DNA of 48,272 bases. Origin: a virus. Position numbers and translations under genes: made by a program. Below the pieces are notes generated by a model. It saw only the letters and a list, made by a program, of their open reading frames with translations. It searched no databases and was not told where the DNA came from. The DNA lies in the IMG/VR virus record IMGVR_UViG_3300037628_000098, positions 1 to 48,272 of that record, one strand, 5' to 3'. Shown piece by piece: positions 6,002 to 14,833 of this stretch (position 1 is its first letter; each line of letters begins with the position of its first letter).

Positions 6002-6274
6002 ATGCACGAAGAAGAACTGGAAAAATTCAACAAAGAACTGGGGCGAATAAGGTCGCTGCTAAATAGTGAACCTGCTATTTGCCACTTCTCACTAGGCGAT
6101 TTTGAACAGGACAGTAAATCAAAATTTGCGTCGGGGGCCGTGGCCCTTAAGTTGAACTTACCACTGGTCGAGGGTGAGCCGTTGATTGTGGTGAAACGCA
6201 GGGTGTTAGATAACCTTCACGCTATTAGATACACTGTGGATGAAAAAATAAAAACTATGGAACTGGATCAATAA
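6002..6274 (+). CDS. Hypothetical protein, 90 aa
   Basis: Soluble protein with N-terminal and C-terminal helices, with TTGGAGATAAATT before the ATG at 6002. It lies immediately upstream of the probable small terminase gene. No recognised domain. Confidence 0.7.
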   Translation: MHEEELEKFNKELGRIRSLLNSEPAICHFSLGDFEQDSKSKFASGAVALKLNLPLVEGEPLIVVKRRVLDNLHAIRYTVDEKIKTMELDQ

Positions 6275-6296
6275 GAAAAAATGGAAGGGGGAAGCG

Positions 6297-6665
6297 ATGT
6301 CGAGCAATGCTAAAGCAGGACGTATGCTGTCCCAGTTCATTAGGAAGATCGCTGAAGAAGAGACAGAGTTCCTCGAAGGTGTAGGCAGTGCCGATGATCG
6401 CATGTTGACTAAGGCTGAAATGCTAGCCCGCAAGATGTGGCGACTGGCACTGGGTTACAAAGAAGTTATCCTTACAGAAGATGGTGCGTCCAAGACAGTC
6501 GAACATCAACCTGATTTTAAGATGGCTACTATTCTAATGGATCGCATGGAGGGGAGAGTTAGCACCGCTGTAGAAGATGCGGTCAGTAGACCTACCACGA
6601 CATCTAAAGTATCAGAGCAAGGCCTGAAGCGTATAGCTGCGGCAGGAGGACTCGATGAAAAATAA
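6297..6665 (+). CDS. terS: Putative terminase small subunit, 122 aa
   Basis: Assigned mainly by position directly before the large terminase, size, and a helical central segment with the A-E-M-L-A-R-K-M-W-R-L-A-L-G pattern followed by I-L-M-D-R-M-E-G. This resembles small terminase subunits of several environmental phages, where an LxRLEG-like segment follows. The small subunit recognises phage DNA and directs the large subunit. The gene is followed by an HNH remnant that overlaps its stop codon and separates it from the large subunit. Confidence 0.6.
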   Translation: MSSNAKAGRMLSQFIRKIAEEETEFLEGVGSADDRMLTKAEMLARKMWRLALGYKEVILTEDGASKTVEHQPDFKMATILMDRMEGRVSTAVEDAVSRPTTTSKVSEQGLKRIAAAGGLDEK

Positions 6666-6768
6666 ATGTAGCAAGTGCATTGATAGCAACGGTAACTATG
6701 AACCGGGTAACATTCAGTTTATAACTGAAAAGGAACATGTCAAGATACACAGAGGGGTGGCTTGCTAA
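6655..6768 (+). pseudogene. HNH endonuclease remnant (internal deletion), 37 codons
   Basis: The reading frame starts after a perfect GGCAGGAGGACTCG and encodes the first half of the zinc ribbon (CSKC at residues 5-8). It then joins directly to the C-terminal end of the HNH domain (G-N-Y-E-P-G-N-I-Q-F-I-T-x-K-E-H-x-x-I-H). Everything between, about 90-100 residues in the intact paralogs, is missing and the frame is preserved. It overlaps the small terminase stop at its start and the large terminase ATG at its end. It has lost the CHR half of the active site, so no endonuclease activity is expected. Confidence 0.8.
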
Positions 6769-8681
6769 TGGGTATTGTAGAAACTTTGAAACCTAGCTTA
6801 TCAACCCCCTTCCCCTTAACTGATCGGTATTGGGTATGTCCCACTACGGGCATAAAAGTTCCTAAGAACCCGATAGAGAACATTCTTTGGCGTGGAAATT
6901 TGCTGAAGAAGGCAGAGAACGATTTATTTTTACAGCAGGACTTGATGACTGCATGTTCACAGTCTTTGCTATTTTGGATCAATACCTTTTTGTGGACATT
7001 CCACCAGAAAGATATTGATCCTATAACTGGTTTTGAAATCGAAGTCCAAAACGAACACGTACCTTTTATAACGTGGGACATTCAGGATCAGTTGTTTGAA
7101 AAGTTACTGTATCGGCTAAAAAACCCTACGTCAATTCTTATTGATAAGTCTCGTGACATGGGTGCAAGCTGGTGTGGCTTAGCCTTTATGCACTGGGTGT
7201 GGCTGTTCGTTGATGATGCACAGCTGCTTGAGATGTCTCGTACTAAAGACTACGTGGATCAGCCCGGTAATATGAAGGCCCTATTTCAAAAGCATGACTA
7301 CATCAATAACTGGCTACCTGAATGGATGGTCCCGCCCGGTGTGCGTAGCGGCGAGAAGTATAGAACTAGTATGCACATGAAGAACATTCTTAACGGTGCG
7401 TGTATTGATGGAGAGTCAACAAATGAGAACGCTGGCTCAGGTGACAGACGTAAGGTACTTCTGTTAGATGAATTTGCGAAGGTTGAAAAAGGTTCACTGA
7501 TCCGTTCTGCGACTAAGGACGTATCACCATTTAGAATTGTAAACTCTACTCCGGCTGGACCGGGTACAGAGTATGCTCGCTGGAAAAAGTCTGGTCAAAT
7601 AGAAGTGTTTCAGCTGGCTTGGTGGGAGCACCCGGATAAGGGTTGCGGTCGATATGTGTGGCAAGATGAAATTGGTGCTTATCATATTAGCTCACCGTGG
7701 TATAAGGAAGAAGAGAAGCAACGATCACCGAAGGAAATGGCTCGTGAAGTTGATATGAAAGATACCGAGTCTGGTGACACGTTCTTTACTCTTAACAATA
7801 TTAAAAAGCATATTGCTTTGTTCGGGTGCGAGCCTAAATACAGGTTCCATATTCATCTGAACAAGAAGATCGCTGACTCTGCGGTATATTCTAAGATACG
7901 AGCCAGAGACTATAAAGCTGTAAAGATAACAAAGGGCAAGCACGGTCAGTTGCGTGTCTGGTGCAACCTTGTTCATGGTAGGCCAGATCAAACTAAGACC
8001 TATGTTTTCGGTTGTGACATTGGCAAAGGTCAGGGAGCTTCAAACTCTGTCATCTCTATCAAGTGTAGAGAGACTGGGGAGAAAATCGCTGAGTGGCGTG
8101 ACGCTAATACTCCACCGTTCGCAATGGCAAGGACAGCAGTTGCCTTAGCTATCTGGTGCGGTGGCAGGAAACCTAAAGGACTTCCGCTAATCAAGTGGGA
8201 AAAGAATGGTCCCGGCGTTGACTTCGGTAAACAGCTTGTCAAAGCTTTCAAATATCCTTACTGTTACTACATGGATAAGACTGGTGACAAGTCAGAAAAG
8301 AAACTTAGCAAGTATGGCTGGCACTCTAGCCGTGATGCCAAAGAAGAACTTCTTACTGAATACGATAGGGCACTGGCCCACGGTGGTTATATCAACCACA
8401 GCATCTTTGGCCTTGAAGAAGCAGAGACTTACATCTATTATAAGAATGGAGGTATTGGACCTGCTGAACTCGTTGAAGAAAATGCTAACGCTAAGAAGAC
8501 TCACGGCGATGTTGTTATTGCTGATGCGTTGACACTGGACTCTAAAGAACATGGGACAGCCAAGCATGAAGGGCCTGACTATCCTGAAGGTTCCGTTGGA
8601 GACAGAAAGCGTAAACGTGCTAGTGCCAAGAAGAAAAATAGAAATAGAAACTGGCGTAATAAATTTGATTTTGGGAGTTAA
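6768..8681 (+). CDS. terL: Terminase large subunit, 637 aa
   Basis: Packaging motor ATPase and nuclease. The Walker A-type segment KSRDMGASW is at residues 127-135 and Walker B LLLDEF at 231-236. The RNase H-like nuclease domain starts with VFGCDIGKG (Asp417) and carries another acidic cluster near the C-terminus (H-G-D-V-V-I-A-D). The ATG at 6768 overlaps the remnant's stop (TAATG); an upstream TTG is less likely. It is followed after 3 bases by the portal gene, the classical packaging order. Confidence 0.95.
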   Translation: MGIVETLKPSLSTPFPLTDRYWVCPTTGIKVPKNPIENILWRGNLLKKAENDLFLQQDLMTACSQSLLFWINTFLWTFHQKDIDPITGFEIEVQNEHVPFITWDIQDQLFEKLLYRLKNPTSILIDKSRDMGASWCGLAFMHWVWLFVDDAQLLEMSRTKDYVDQPGNMKALFQKHDYINNWLPEWMVPPGVRSGEKYRTSMHMKNILNGACIDGESTNENAGSGDRRKVLLLDEFAKVEKGSLIRSATKDVSPFRIVNSTPAGPGTEYARWKKSGQIEVFQLAWWEHPDKGCGRYVWQDEIGAYHISSPWYKEEEKQRSPKEMAREVDMKDTESGDTFFTLNNIKKHIALFGCEPKYRFHIHLNKKIADSAVYSKIRARDYKAVKITKGKHGQLRVWCNLVHGRPDQTKTYVFGCDIGKGQGASNSVISIKCRETGEKIAEWRDANTPPFAMARTAVALAIWCGGRKPKGLPLIKWEKNGPGVDFGKQLVKAFKYPYCYYMDKTGDKSEKKLSKYGWHSSRDAKEELLTEYDRALAHGGYINHSIFGLEEAETYIYYKNGGIGPAELVEENANAKKTHGDVVIADALTLDSKEHGTAKHEGPDYPEGSVGDRKRKRASAKKKNRNRNWRNKFDFGS

Positions 8682-8684
8682 GAT

Positions 8685-10493
8685 ATGCCACAAGAATTAA
8701 CACCTGCAAAACTTCAGAACGTAGTCCGGCGTGGCCTTGAACGCATTCAACAATATCGCAAAGCAAGGGCAATGTTCCTGAAAGAATATGTGGGTCAGTA
8801 CTACCGAGATAAGCAAGGAATGTCTGGTGATGAACCAATCAACCTGATCTTCAACACTGTAAAAACTTACGTGCCTAATATGGTCATGCAAAATCCTATC
8901 ACTGAAGTTTCATCTGAGCATCTAGTGTATAAAGGTTACGCTGATATGCTGGGCCTCGCTATTGACAAGACCGTCAGCGATCTCAAGCTAAAAGAAACTA
9001 TGCGTGCTTGGGTTGTGTCGGCTATTTTTGCATTTGGCGTTATGAAGGTCAGTCTTGCTTCAAGTGAGAACATGATCGTTGATGGTGATGTTAACATCGA
9101 CCCCGGCCAAGTGTACGCCGAGATCGTTGACCTCGATGACTTTGTGTTTGATCCTACTTGTACTGATATGCGAAAGTCTACGTTCCTTGGGAGCAGGGTT
9201 CGAGTTCCCCGACAGCAGCTCTTAGATGACAAGAGTTATAATAAAGAAATGGTTATGAAACTACCCACCTCTAAATTTGCAGCTGATGGCCGGGCCGAGA
9301 GCATGACCAAGCAAGCTTCAGCGGTTTCAGAGACTTATACTTTACAAGACTACGTTGATGTAATTGAATTATGGGTTCCAGAGGCAGATGCACTTGTAAC
9401 TATCTCTGATCCGCAGCAAATTATACTTGATGACTACCTTCGCACTGTGCCGTACCACGGCCCTGCTGAGGGGCCTTACGTTTTCTTGAACTTCTCACCA
9501 CCTGTGCCGGGCAATCCCCTCCCTGTAGCACCAGTGAGCTTGTGGTACGACCTGCACATGATTGCAAACCGTACATTCAAAAGAATGATGGATCAGGCTG
9601 ATAGACAGAAGGATATTTTGGCTTATTCACCTGCCTTCGCTGACGAAGCACAAGACATAATTGATGCTGAAGATGGTGATTCAGTAGCAGTAAGCGACCC
9701 ACAGGCGGCACAAGTAATGTCGTTCGGTGGAGCTAATAACCGGAATGAGCAGATGTCTCAGCAGATGCAGATGTGGTTTAACTACATGGCTGGCAACCCG
9801 GATCAAATGGCTGGCAATATGTCAAAGGCCACGAAGGGTTCAAAAGAAACTGCGACTCGAACTCAGGCTATGCAGTCGAATATGTCTGTTGGTCTGGATG
9901 ACGCTCAAGGTTTGGTGCACGATGCAGCTGCGGAAGTTTCAAAGCGGATTGCATGGTATCTCCATACTGATCCACTGATTGATCTACCGTTGATTAAACG
10001 ATCAACTGGTGGCGACTTCCAGCAGATTTCATTAACGCCGGAACAGCGACAGGGTGACTTCTTAGATTACACGTTTAAGATTCGTGCTAAATCTATGGTT
10101 CCTACTGATCCTGCTACACGTGCTCGATTGATGACAGAGTTTGCAATTCAGATTATGCCTAATGTTATTAACGCTGCTATGGTTGCTTCACAGTTGATGA
10201 TACCTTTTAATGTTCAGCGTTGTCTAACCGATCTCGCAGAACAGCAAGGCTTAACCGCTGACGTTATGGCTTGGTTCGACGATCCTGAATTTATGGAACG
10301 CATGAACCTTCGCCTCCAACTTGGCCCGCAGAATCCGGGCAAGGATGGCAGCGGTGGCGGTGGCGGTAACGGGCAAGTTCAGCAGAACGGTGGCTTTGGT
10401 GGCGGGCAAGTGCCTACCCTAGAGCAGCAGTTTAATCAAGATGCACAAGCTGGGGCTAATCAGTCTCAAGCACAAATGGGAAATGAGTTATAA
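8685..10493 (+). CDS. Portal protein, 602 aa
   Basis: Dodecameric ring at the packaging vertex. Identification rests on position after the large terminase, size, and an N-terminal pattern common in podovirus-type portals (long helix, then N-L-I-F-N-T-V-K-T-Y-V-P). A mid-protein region has the repeated D-x-x-D-F-V-F-D-P style. The last 70 residues are a Gly/Gln/Asn-rich low-complexity tail, probably flexible. The frame is coupled by TAATG to the next gene. Confidence 0.9.
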   Translation: MPQELTPAKLQNVVRRGLERIQQYRKARAMFLKEYVGQYYRDKQGMSGDEPINLIFNTVKTYVPNMVMQNPITEVSSEHLVYKGYADMLGLAIDKTVSDLKLKETMRAWVVSAIFAFGVMKVSLASSENMIVDGDVNIDPGQVYAEIVDLDDFVFDPTCTDMRKSTFLGSRVRVPRQQLLDDKSYNKEMVMKLPTSKFAADGRAESMTKQASAVSETYTLQDYVDVIELWVPEADALVTISDPQQIILDDYLRTVPYHGPAEGPYVFLNFSPPVPGNPLPVAPVSLWYDLHMIANRTFKRMMDQADRQKDILAYSPAFADEAQDIIDAEDGDSVAVSDPQAAQVMSFGGANNRNEQMSQQMQMWFNYMAGNPDQMAGNMSKATKGSKETATRTQAMQSNMSVGLDDAQGLVHDAAAEVSKRIAWYLHTDPLIDLPLIKRSTGGDFQQISLTPEQRQGDFLDYTFKIRAKSMVPTDPATRARLMTEFAIQIMPNVINAAMVASQLMIPFNVQRCLTDLAEQQGLTADVMAWFDDPEFMERMNLRLQLGPQNPGKDGSGGGGGNGQVQQNGGFGGGQVPTLEQQFNQDAQAGANQSQAQMGNEL

Positions 10494-10765
10494 TGAGTGG
10501 AGACTGTTGCGAAGTGAGTAAACCAGATAAGATAGGTGGTTTCGATAGTTGGGAAGTCAGGTCTAAAGCTGACACGCTCATCGAAGCTGAAGAAATTGCA
10601 AACGGCGACCAAAAGTTTTATAAAGTTGTTTTGGCTGAAGTGCAGAAGAAAGCTGATGCAGCTATGGAGGCGGCTAAGAAAAAGAAGAAAGCTGCTGACA
10701 GCATAACACTTGAGAAAAAGGTCGGTAAGAAGATGAAGAAGGTGCTGGGGGGCAGTGGAGACTAA
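10493..10765 (+). CDS. Hypothetical Lys/Ala-rich protein, 90 aa
   Basis: N-terminal acidic half and a strongly Lys-rich C-terminal helix (residues about 45-85). It is coupled to both neighbours by one-base overlaps (TAATG) and lies between portal and scaffold genes, so it may be a head-assembly or DNA-condensing accessory protein. No family recognised. Confidence 0.7.
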   Translation: MSGDCCEVSKPDKIGGFDSWEVRSKADTLIEAEEIANGDQKFYKVVLAEVQKKADAAMEAAKKKKKAADSITLEKKVGKKMKKVLGGSGD

Positions 10766-11100
10766 TGGCTGACACTGCACGCACTAATGTTATTGAGGCC
10801 CGGCTAAGAAAGTCAGGCATGAGCGAAGCTGATATTAAAAGATTGCGAGGTAAGAAAGTGGCAGTACCTAAGAAAGCTAAAAAGGCATATAGCCTTGAAG
10901 ACGATATTAAGAGCCTCGGAAAACGTGGCCGGAAGAAGGGTGCTAAGAAGCGTGCTGGCAATAAAGCGTTTCGAGAAAAGCAGGATGCGAAGAAAAAGAA
11001 GAAGGATGGCGGTGGCTGGGTAGGCAATCTAAAAAGAAATGTCAAAATGTTGCTTAAGGGCAAGAACTATAAAGTCCCTAAGAATAAAAAGAAGAGGTAA
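10765..11100 (+). CDS. Very basic hypothetical protein, 111 aa
   Basis: About one third Lys and Arg, in runs throughout, including a C-terminal K-N-K-K-K-R tail; the only hydrophobic stretch is short. Expected to bind nucleic acid or be packaged with DNA in the head (inference). It is translationally coupled to the previous gene. Confidence 0.7.
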   Translation: MADTARTNVIEARLRKSGMSEADIKRLRGKKVAVPKKAKKAYSLEDDIKSLGKRGRKKGAKKRAGNKAFREKQDAKKKKKDGGGWVGNLKRNVKMLLKGKNYKVPKNKKKR

Positions 11101-11103
11101 CTT

Positions 11104-11472
11104 ATGCCGATGTATTCCTACAAGTGCCCCAACTGCGGGCACAGGCAAGAAGTGACTAAGCCCATGTCTGAATCTGACCTTCAAGAGATTTGTGGGTCAT
11201 GTGATATGACATTTATGGATCGTGACTTCGCTGCTGATCTGTTCAGCACTCCGAAAGACACTTATAGTAAACCGATTGTTTCTAACTCTATGGCAGTAGC
11301 CGTAGATCAGATAGCAGAGCATAAAGCTTTGTATCCTAATATTAGGATGACTAACGAAGGCCAGCCTATCTTTGAAAAGTTTTCAGACCATGAAAAGTAT
11401 CTGAAGGATACTGGCTTTGTAAAGAACCCCGGAAAAATTCGGAAGAGAGTAAAGAAAATAACTACTGTGTAA
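11104..11472 (+). CDS. FmdB-like zinc-ribbon protein, 122 aa
   Basis: N-terminal zinc ribbon with C8, C11, C30 and C33 in the CPNCGHRQEV...C-G-S-C arrangement typical of the FmdB family. The remaining 85 residues are polar with a basic end. Small zinc-ribbon proteins of this type recur between portal and scaffold genes in environmental podoviruses, but their role is not established. No stop/start overlap follows; instead a hairpin (11478-11496) precedes the scaffold gene. Confidence 0.7.
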   Translation: MPMYSYKCPNCGHRQEVTKPMSESDLQEICGSCDMTFMDRDFAADLFSTPKDTYSKPIVSNSMAVAVDQIAEHKALYPNIRMTNEGQPIFEKFSDHEKYLKDTGFVKNPGKIRKRVKKITTV

Positions 11473-11477
11473 CCTAC

Positions 11478-11496
11478 CCCCGGCAACTAAGCCGGG
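11478..11496 (+). other. GC-rich hairpin before scaffold gene
   Basis: CCCGGC (11479-11484) pairs with GCCGGG (11491-11496) around an AACTAA loop, in the 48-base gap before the scaffold gene. There is no T-run, so it is probably an RNA-processing or stability structure that could raise scaffold/capsid mRNA relative to upstream genes (inference). Confidence 0.5.
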
Positions 11497-11520
11497 CAGC
11501 AATAAAACAGGAGAATTGAA

Positions 11521-12663
11521 ATGGCATTACCAAAAGCAGAACCCGGAAAAAGTGACGCAGAGATTCAAGCTGCGGCTGAAGAAAGAATGGCAATCCTTGG
11601 CGGCGATCCTTCGGCAGACAAAGTTATTGATGACGATACTGAGCTTGACCCAGATGACCTCGAAGAAGTTGATGAAGACGCTGAAGATGATAGCGATGAC
11701 GACAACGAGGAAGCTGCGGACAATGACGACGACGACAGCGATGACGATGAATCTACCCCGGAAGACGACGAAGAGGAAGATGCGGACACGGACGAAGAAG
11801 ACGACACGGATGAGGACGCACAAGAAGCTGACGACAGTGGGGATGAAGACCCGCAACTCACTGATGCTTATTATCGTGCTGCGATCCATAGTGGGTACGA
11901 CGAGAAGGAAATCGTCGAGTTTATGAAGGCTGATCCTCAGTTAGCCATCAAGACCTTTGCTAAGATGCACGACCAGATGAACAGTGTATCGACAGAGTTC
12001 GCCAATATCGGTAGGTACAATAAGGAACAGGCCCTTAAAGCTACTCCTAACGAACCTAAAGATAAGCCGGGCTTCAAGAAGATTGATCTTGAGCAGCTAA
12101 GAACTGACGATCCAGATAATCCTCTGATTGATGTCATGGAACAGATGCAAGAACAGAGCGAAGCCATGTTCAATGAACTTGGTAAACGTCCAGCCGAAGG
12201 AACTAGTCAGCTCGCTACTGACCAGCAGAAATTGGAAGATGATAAAGCAGCAGTGATCGGTGAAAAGATCGACGCATTCTTTAAAGCTCCGGGTATGGAA
12301 TCTTACGCTAGCACGTATGGTAAAGTATCTAAGGGTGCTAAAGATTGGTCTGATCTTATGCCATCTGAAAAGATGAACCGTGTAGCTGTATGTGAGCAGG
12401 TTCAGGAGCTAATTAGCGGAGCTAAAGCGTTAGGTAAGGACATGGACGTAGAGGACGCTCTCGATAGAGCACACCTTCTTATCACCCAGCCCATTAGGGA
12501 AAAGATGATTCGCAAGGACATCATGGATAAAGTTAAGAAGCGTTCAAAAAGTATAACGCTTAAACCTAATAGTAAAGTGTCACCAAAGGCCCCGAAGAAA
12601 GCGAAGACTACTAAAGATGTTATCGCTAATGCTGAAGAGCGTTTGGCCGCAGTCAAATGGTAA
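11521..12663 (+). CDS. Scaffolding protein, 380 aa
   Basis: Directly upstream of the major capsid gene. Residues about 35-120 are an extremely acidic Asp/Glu run, residues 120-330 are helical, and the C-terminus is basic (K-K-R-S-K...K-K-A-K). An acidic body with a basic capsid-binding tail is the hallmark of phage scaffold proteins, which template the procapsid and then leave. The ribosome binding site is CAGGAGAATTGAA. Confidence 0.8.
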   Translation: MALPKAEPGKSDAEIQAAAEERMAILGGDPSADKVIDDDTELDPDDLEEVDEDAEDDSDDDNEEAADNDDDDSDDDESTPEDDEEEDADTDEEDDTDEDAQEADDSGDEDPQLTDAYYRAAIHSGYDEKEIVEFMKADPQLAIKTFAKMHDQMNSVSTEFANIGRYNKEQALKATPNEPKDKPGFKKIDLEQLRTDDPDNPLIDVMEQMQEQSEAMFNELGKRPAEGTSQLATDQQKLEDDKAAVIGEKIDAFFKAPGMESYASTYGKVSKGAKDWSDLMPSEKMNRVAVCEQVQELISGAKALGKDMDVEDALDRAHLLITQPIREKMIRKDIMDKVKKRSKSITLKPNSKVSPKAPKKAKTTKDVIANAEERLAAVKW

Positions 12664-12710
12664 AGTGTTTTTCATAAATCGTTGTAGAAATTTTTTAAGG
12701 AATTTGTTTA

Positions 12711-13802
12711 ATGGGTGTAAAGAATAGTGCACTGGTAGACCTCATCGCAACAACGTTGAATGATCTGCCCAAGCAGGAATTTGAAGTAATGTGGGACAAT
12801 CAGGACTATGAGTTCTGCCGTATCTATCAGAATGAACGGATGGAGATTGACGGTGGCAATCAGATCGAGCGTAAGGTTATGCTTGACCCTACTGGTAACG
12901 CTCGTTATCGTAGGCTTTACGATACTGATAATCCTGCTGTTGGCGAAACGATGCACACGATCAAAGTGCCTTGGACGCAGATTGGGACCAACTACAGCTG
13001 GGACAAAGTTGAAATCATGCGGAATAAGAACTCTGCCAAGGGCTTTGTCAATTTGCTCAAGACTCGCCGGGTTGATGGTCTTTGGGACTTGGCTAACCTT
13101 ATCGAAGATCGTGCTTGGAAAACTCCTGATAGTGCGAATGATGATATTAACCCTTACGGTGTTCCGTATTACCTTAACTTCTTCACTGATGCTTCTGGTA
13201 CTGTAAATAGTACTGCTGGCTTCAATGGTGTAGCTGCTGAGTATCAGAACGGTAACTTCACTGCTAACATCGCTGGTATTGATGCTAGTGAAGAGCCTAA
13301 GTGGAGAAACTACTGTGCTCCTTATACTAAGGTTGACAACTCTATGCTGAAAGCATTCCGAATTGCGTTTATGAAGACTCGATTCAAAGTGCCGATCAAC
13401 ATTAGTGATCCTTCTGATAAGCGTACAGCTGCTAAACGTATTTATACTGATAGTAGCACTGTTGCTGACCTGATGGAATTTGCTGATCTCAGAGACGATA
13501 ACCACTCTGGTAAAGATGTACTTGGCAATCTTCGTGTAGACGAAGGTGGGCTTTGCTTTATCAATAGGCTTCCTGTAGTCTTCATCCCGCAGCTTGAGGG
13601 TGCAGATTATAGTCCTATCTATTGCATTGACTTTGCTAAGTTTATCCCTTACGTTCAGGATGGTTACTGGATGGATGAAGGCGAGCCTATCACTGACCGT
13701 ACACAGCACACCGTGTTTACTGTCTTCCTTGATGGTGCTCATAATAACCTTTGCATCAACCGTAGAACTGCTGGTTTTGTAATGCACAAGACCGCTGCAT
13801 AA
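12711..13802 (+). CDS. Major capsid protein, 363 aa
   Basis: Identified by its position between scaffold gene and terminator, by size, and by a composition typical of HK97-fold capsid proteins without a propeptide. AAGGAATTTGTTTA precedes the ATG. It is followed at once by a strong terminator (13815-13866), so it is the last gene of a highly expressed segment. I cannot assign a specific capsid family by eye. Confidence 0.85.
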   Translation: MGVKNSALVDLIATTLNDLPKQEFEVMWDNQDYEFCRIYQNERMEIDGGNQIERKVMLDPTGNARYRRLYDTDNPAVGETMHTIKVPWTQIGTNYSWDKVEIMRNKNSAKGFVNLLKTRRVDGLWDLANLIEDRAWKTPDSANDDINPYGVPYYLNFFTDASGTVNSTAGFNGVAAEYQNGNFTANIAGIDASEEPKWRNYCAPYTKVDNSMLKAFRIAFMKTRFKVPINISDPSDKRTAAKRIYTDSSTVADLMEFADLRDDNHSGKDVLGNLRVDEGGLCFINRLPVVFIPQLEGADYSPIYCIDFAKFIPYVQDGYWMDEGEPITDRTQHTVFTVFLDGAHNNLCINRRTAGFVMHKTAA

Positions 13803-13814
13803 TTCAATTTAATT

Positions 13815-13866
13815 GTAATCCGTAGTAGAACCTTCATGGTAAACCTGCTGCGGATTACTTTTGTTT
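13815..13866 (+). terminator. Intrinsic terminator after major capsid gene
   Basis: GTAATCCGTAGTAG (13815-13828) pairs with CTGCTGCGGATTAC (13845-13858), a 14-bp stem with two wobble pairs, followed by TTTTGTTT. It limits read-through from the capsid gene. Confidence 0.85.
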
Positions 13867-13895
13867 AACTAAAAATATTTTATAAGGAATTTGAA

Positions 13896-14768
13896 ATGAA
13901 CGAAGTACAAATGGGTTCAGCGGCTGGTGAGAATACTCGTGATCCTAGCCCTAATATTTGGAATGATTGCCCTGTAGAAGAGTTTGCTGAAGTTCCCGGC
14001 AAAGGTGTACATATTTTTGAAGACTTCAGGAATGCTCTGGTGGGCAAAGAGACTGCTAGTGGCACTGACTTTACATCTAGTGTAGGTCGCGTAGATGGGG
14101 TTATCCCTTGGTATACGTTTGCTGAATCTGATAAGCTGGTTGATCTCGCTCTTCAGGCTGATGGCGATGGCGTGCTTATGCTTGACCTTGACGGCACTGA
14201 TGCCGATGTAGATTGTATCGTGTCTGGTGACAATGTAGTAGGTTCTTTTAAGACTCCTACAATTGGTGAGAAAAAAGGTTTCTGGTTTGAAGCCAGAGTC
14301 AAGTGGAGTACTATCACTGATGATGATGCTGGCTCGTTTGTGGGTTTGAGCCAGCCGGGGGAAGCTAAAGATGCTGGTGGTGTTATGGCCGCTGGTGGTC
14401 TGACCATGCAGGACATTGACTACATCGGTTTTGCTCGTTTGTCTGACGACGGTGACGATCTTACTATTGTTTCCAATGAAGCCGCTTCAGGTGTTGCCCA
14501 GTCTACAGGTAGCCTCATTACCCTAGTAGCTGACACTTATATTAACATTGGTTTTAAAGTCGTTACACTTGGCCTTAGCACCAAGATCAGATTCTTCGCC
14601 GATGGTGTTGATCTGGGTGATGCTGTAGCAATTGACGTTGGCAATGCTAATGCTAACTTCCCCAGCAATACCCTCATGGCTGCAACTCTTTCGTGGATCG
14701 CTGAGTCTGGCGTTGCCAATGGGCACAACATGAAGATCGACTGGATCAAGATTGCACAGCAGTACTAA
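13896..14768 (+). CDS. Structural protein, capsid-decoration-like, 290 aa (paralog 1)
   Basis: Beta-rich, acidic protein that shares with the product of 16151-17209 an N-terminal I-W-N/D-D-C-P-V-E/D-E-F motif, a central W-F/M-E-A-R-hydrophobic strand region and a C-terminal D-W-I/F-K/R-hydrophobic-A-Q-x-Y end. The fold looks like a jelly-roll/concanavalin-type sandwich (F-F-A-D-G-V). It lies after the major capsid gene and is flanked by terminators, consistent with high expression and a head-surface role, which is inference. Confidence 0.65.
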   Translation: MNEVQMGSAAGENTRDPSPNIWNDCPVEEFAEVPGKGVHIFEDFRNALVGKETASGTDFTSSVGRVDGVIPWYTFAESDKLVDLALQADGDGVLMLDLDGTDADVDCIVSGDNVVGSFKTPTIGEKKGFWFEARVKWSTITDDDAGSFVGLSQPGEAKDAGGVMAAGGLTMQDIDYIGFARLSDDGDDLTIVSNEAASGVAQSTGSLITLVADTYINIGFKVVTLGLSTKIRFFADGVDLGDAVAIDVGNANANFPSNTLMAATLSWIAESGVANGHNMKIDWIKIAQQY

Positions 14769-14788
14769 TTGATTGACTAACTAATTAT

Positions 14789-14822
14789 GCCTCGGACATG
14801 TAGTGTGTCCGGGGCTTTTTTT
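14789..14822 (+). terminator. Intrinsic terminator
   Basis: GCCTCGGACA (14789-14798) pairs with TGTCCGGGGC (14806-14815), with one wobble, and is followed by seven T residues. It lies between the decoration-like gene and the adaptor gene. Confidence 0.9.
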
Positions 14823-14833
14823 GGAGAAGTAAT

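Noticed and set aside
9185-9225. tRNA-like GGTTCGAGTTCCCC segment
   Set aside because: Lies inside the portal coding frame, and no cloverleaf or acceptor stem forms around it.
12708-13787. 359-codon open frame antisense to the major capsid gene
   Set aside because: It mirrors the codon structure of the capsid gene, has no ribosome binding site, and its product is Ser/Ile/Val/Thr-rich as expected for an antisense shadow.
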